DNA of 64,000 nucleotides from Vibrio tarriae (lineage in GTDB: Bacteria > Pseudomonadota > Gammaproteobacteria > Enterobacterales > Vibrionaceae), in the NCBI RefSeq assembly GCF_002216685.1, contig NZ_CP022353.1, positions 1,240,001 to 1,304,000 of the forward strand, written 5' to 3'. Below the pieces are notes generated by a model, which did not search any database, was not told the DNA's origin, and saw nothing but the letters and a program-made list of their open reading frames with translations. Both the position numbers and the translations under genes were made by a program. Position 1 is the first letter of the stretch, and every line of letters starts with the position of its first letter. Positions 62,871 to 64,000 of the stretch are shown one piece after another.

Positions 62871-64000
62871 TTAGCTTAAGAAGCGTTTAACGACATGCAT
62901 GATGTCTTTGCTTCGGATTGGCTTTAGCACAATGTCATTCATCCCTGCATCTATACAGCTTTGTTTATCACTTCCTGCAGTATGGGCAGTAAGTGCGATG
63001 ATTGGGATGTCAATATTCTTATCTCGAATTATCTTCGTCGCGGCAATACCATCCATAATAGGCATCGATATATCCATTAACACAAGATCAAACCCATGTT
63101 TTTTTTCTAAAAGATCCACGGCTTGCAACCCATTTTCAGCAATCGTCACATCATAACCTACCTTATTAAGCAAAAGTTGAATGACCATTTGATTGGTTTT
63201 AGTATCTTCAACAACAAGAATGTGATGATTTTTCAAATGAACACTTTGTTGTAATGTAAGATCATTCTGTTTAATACATTTTAAGCGAGATTGAAGTGGA
63301 ATATTTAAAGTAAAAGTCGTGCCTACACTGATTTCACTTTCAACTTGGATTGTGCCTCCCATCAATTCAACTAAATGCTTGGTAATCGCAAGGCCTAATC
63401 CCGTTCCACCATAATTTCTTGTAATTGAATTATCAGCTTGAATAAAAGGAGTGAATAATTGGTTGACTCGTTTTCTTTCAATGCCAATCCCTGTGTCTTT
63501 GACTTGGAATATAACCCCATCCATGGTGTAGTCTAATACAATGTCTACTCGACCTTGTTTGGTGAACTTAATGGCATTACCAACAATATTAAACAATATT
63601 TGAGTGAGTCTTGCCGAGTCGGTGTAGTACTCTAATGTTGGATTCTTATTAGATTGAACATAAAAGTGCACACCTTTATCTTGCGCAATCTGTCTGTGAT
63701 AAACCAAAGATTGGTCTAGTTTCTTTTCCAGATCCAACCAGTGACAGTGTAATGAAAAGTGCCCAGACTCGATTCGGCTTAAATCTAGAATATCATTGAT
63801 AATAATGAGAAGTAGCTCAGCAGAATTCTCCATCTGTTCAAGCAACTCAATTTGATAACTTGTTGACTCTACTCTCAATATATCAATCAAACCAAGAACG
63901 GCATTCAAAGGTGTTCTTAATTCATGGCTCATCATTGCAAGGAAGTTTGACTTAGATTGATTCGCTTGTTCAGCTAATTTTTGCGCCAAGCGTAATTCGC
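62871..64000 (-). CDS. Hybrid sensor histidine kinase, C-terminal part (cut by window edge)
   Basis: The 3' part of a larger kinase gene; the frame is open to the right edge, so its sensor region is missing and the internal TTG at 63989 is not the start. Within view are the HisKA box MMSHELRTPLNAVLG, ATPase boxes (NIVGNAIKFT, VKDTGIGIERKRVNQLF, GTGLGLAITKHLVELMGG) and a C-terminal receiver domain with phospho-acceptor Asp in LVLMDISMPIMDGIAAT and Lys in VLKPIR. No HPt domain follows before the stop, so a separate phosphotransfer protein is needed. It is 132 bp to the right of the dif-like site and transcribed towards it. Signal and output are unknown. Confidence 0.9.
   Translation of the reverse strand, partial: ELRLAQKLAEQANQSKSNFLAMMSHELRTPLNAVLGLIDILRVESTSYQIELLEQMENSAELLLIIINDILDLSRIESGHFSLHCHWLDLEKKLDQSLVYHRQIAQDKGVHFYVQSNKNPTLEYYTDSARLTQILFNIVGNAIKFTKQGRVDIVLDYTMDGVIFQVKDTGIGIERKRVNQLFTPFIQADNSITRNYGGTGLGLAITKHLVELMGGTIQVESEISVGTTFTLNIPLQSRLKCIKQNDLTLQQSVHLKNHHILVVEDTKTNQMVIQLLLNKVGYDVTIAENGLQAVDLLEKKHGFDLVLMDISMPIMDGIAATKIIRDKNIDIPIIALTAHTAGSDKQSCIDAGMNDIVLKPIRSKDIMHVVKRFLS

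Noticed and set aside
62569..64000. CTX, RS1, TLC or RTX genes next to dif
   Set aside because: No frame in the window resembles rstA, zot, ctx, cri or rtx genes; only the kinase gene is present to the right edge.

Overview
The window reads as a piece of Vibrio chromosome, close to Vibrio cholerae or a sister species such as V. mimicus or V. metoecus. The gene content and order (MobB-MoeA fusion, sigma-54 two-component system, formate dehydrogenase, letAB, proQ-prc, pepN, long NAD-glutamate dehydrogenase, pyrD, zapC, rlmL, uup, rmf, fabA, lon-like protease, matP) fit what I recall of the V. cholerae large chromosome near its terminus. Three things in the sequence support a terminus location: matP itself, two exact matS sites, and a dif-like XerC/XerD site near the right edge. 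No rRNA, tRNA, insertion sequence or CRISPR array was seen.

Layout. 1-356: end of nagK. 435-5372 (minus): DUF2960 gene, then mobB-moeA, mobA and a tungstate-type ABC transporter tupCBA in overlapping or tight order. 5676-9153 (plus): NtrC-type response regulator and membrane histidine kinase. 9364-10956: ybiT. 11096-13392 (minus): an AT-richer accessory insert with a secreted guanidino-modifying-fold enzyme and a chemoreceptor fragment. 13494-23397: formate dehydrogenase block (fdhD minus; DUF3305, DUF3306, ferredoxin-like protein, TorD-type chaperone, Tat peptide protein, fdhA with a frameshift, fdhB, cytochrome b and a small membrane protein plus). 23720-32157: amtB, cobB, yajQ, aroH-type DAHP synthase, thioesterase, unknown membrane protein, cvfB, rsmF. 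32278-45217: letB, letA, ABC exporter, msrC, proQ, prc, a two-repeat secreted protein, pepN, DUF2835. 45406-58492: gdh, pyrD, zapC, rlmL, glutaredoxin-like gene, uup, DUF3466. 58659-64000: rmf, fabA, lon-like gene, matP, DUF3634, a secreted TolA-domain-III-like protein, the dif-like site and the end of a hybrid kinase.

How it fits together. The region 435-23397 looks like one functional unit: metal oxyanion uptake (tup), molybdopterin cofactor finishing (mobA, mobB-moeA), FdhD and the formate dehydrogenase. Three sigma-54 promoters (in front of tupA, the DUF3305 gene and the fdh operon) and a shared 17-bp palindrome in front of tupA and the fdh operon suggest that the kinase/regulator pair encoded between them controls the whole set. 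amtB has its own sigma-54 promoter with NtrC-like boxes. The main points for a second look are this regulon, the twin matS sites inside the regulator gene, the accessory guanidino-fold enzyme, the A-run frameshift in fdhA, and the free TolA-III-like protein beside an apparently empty dif site.
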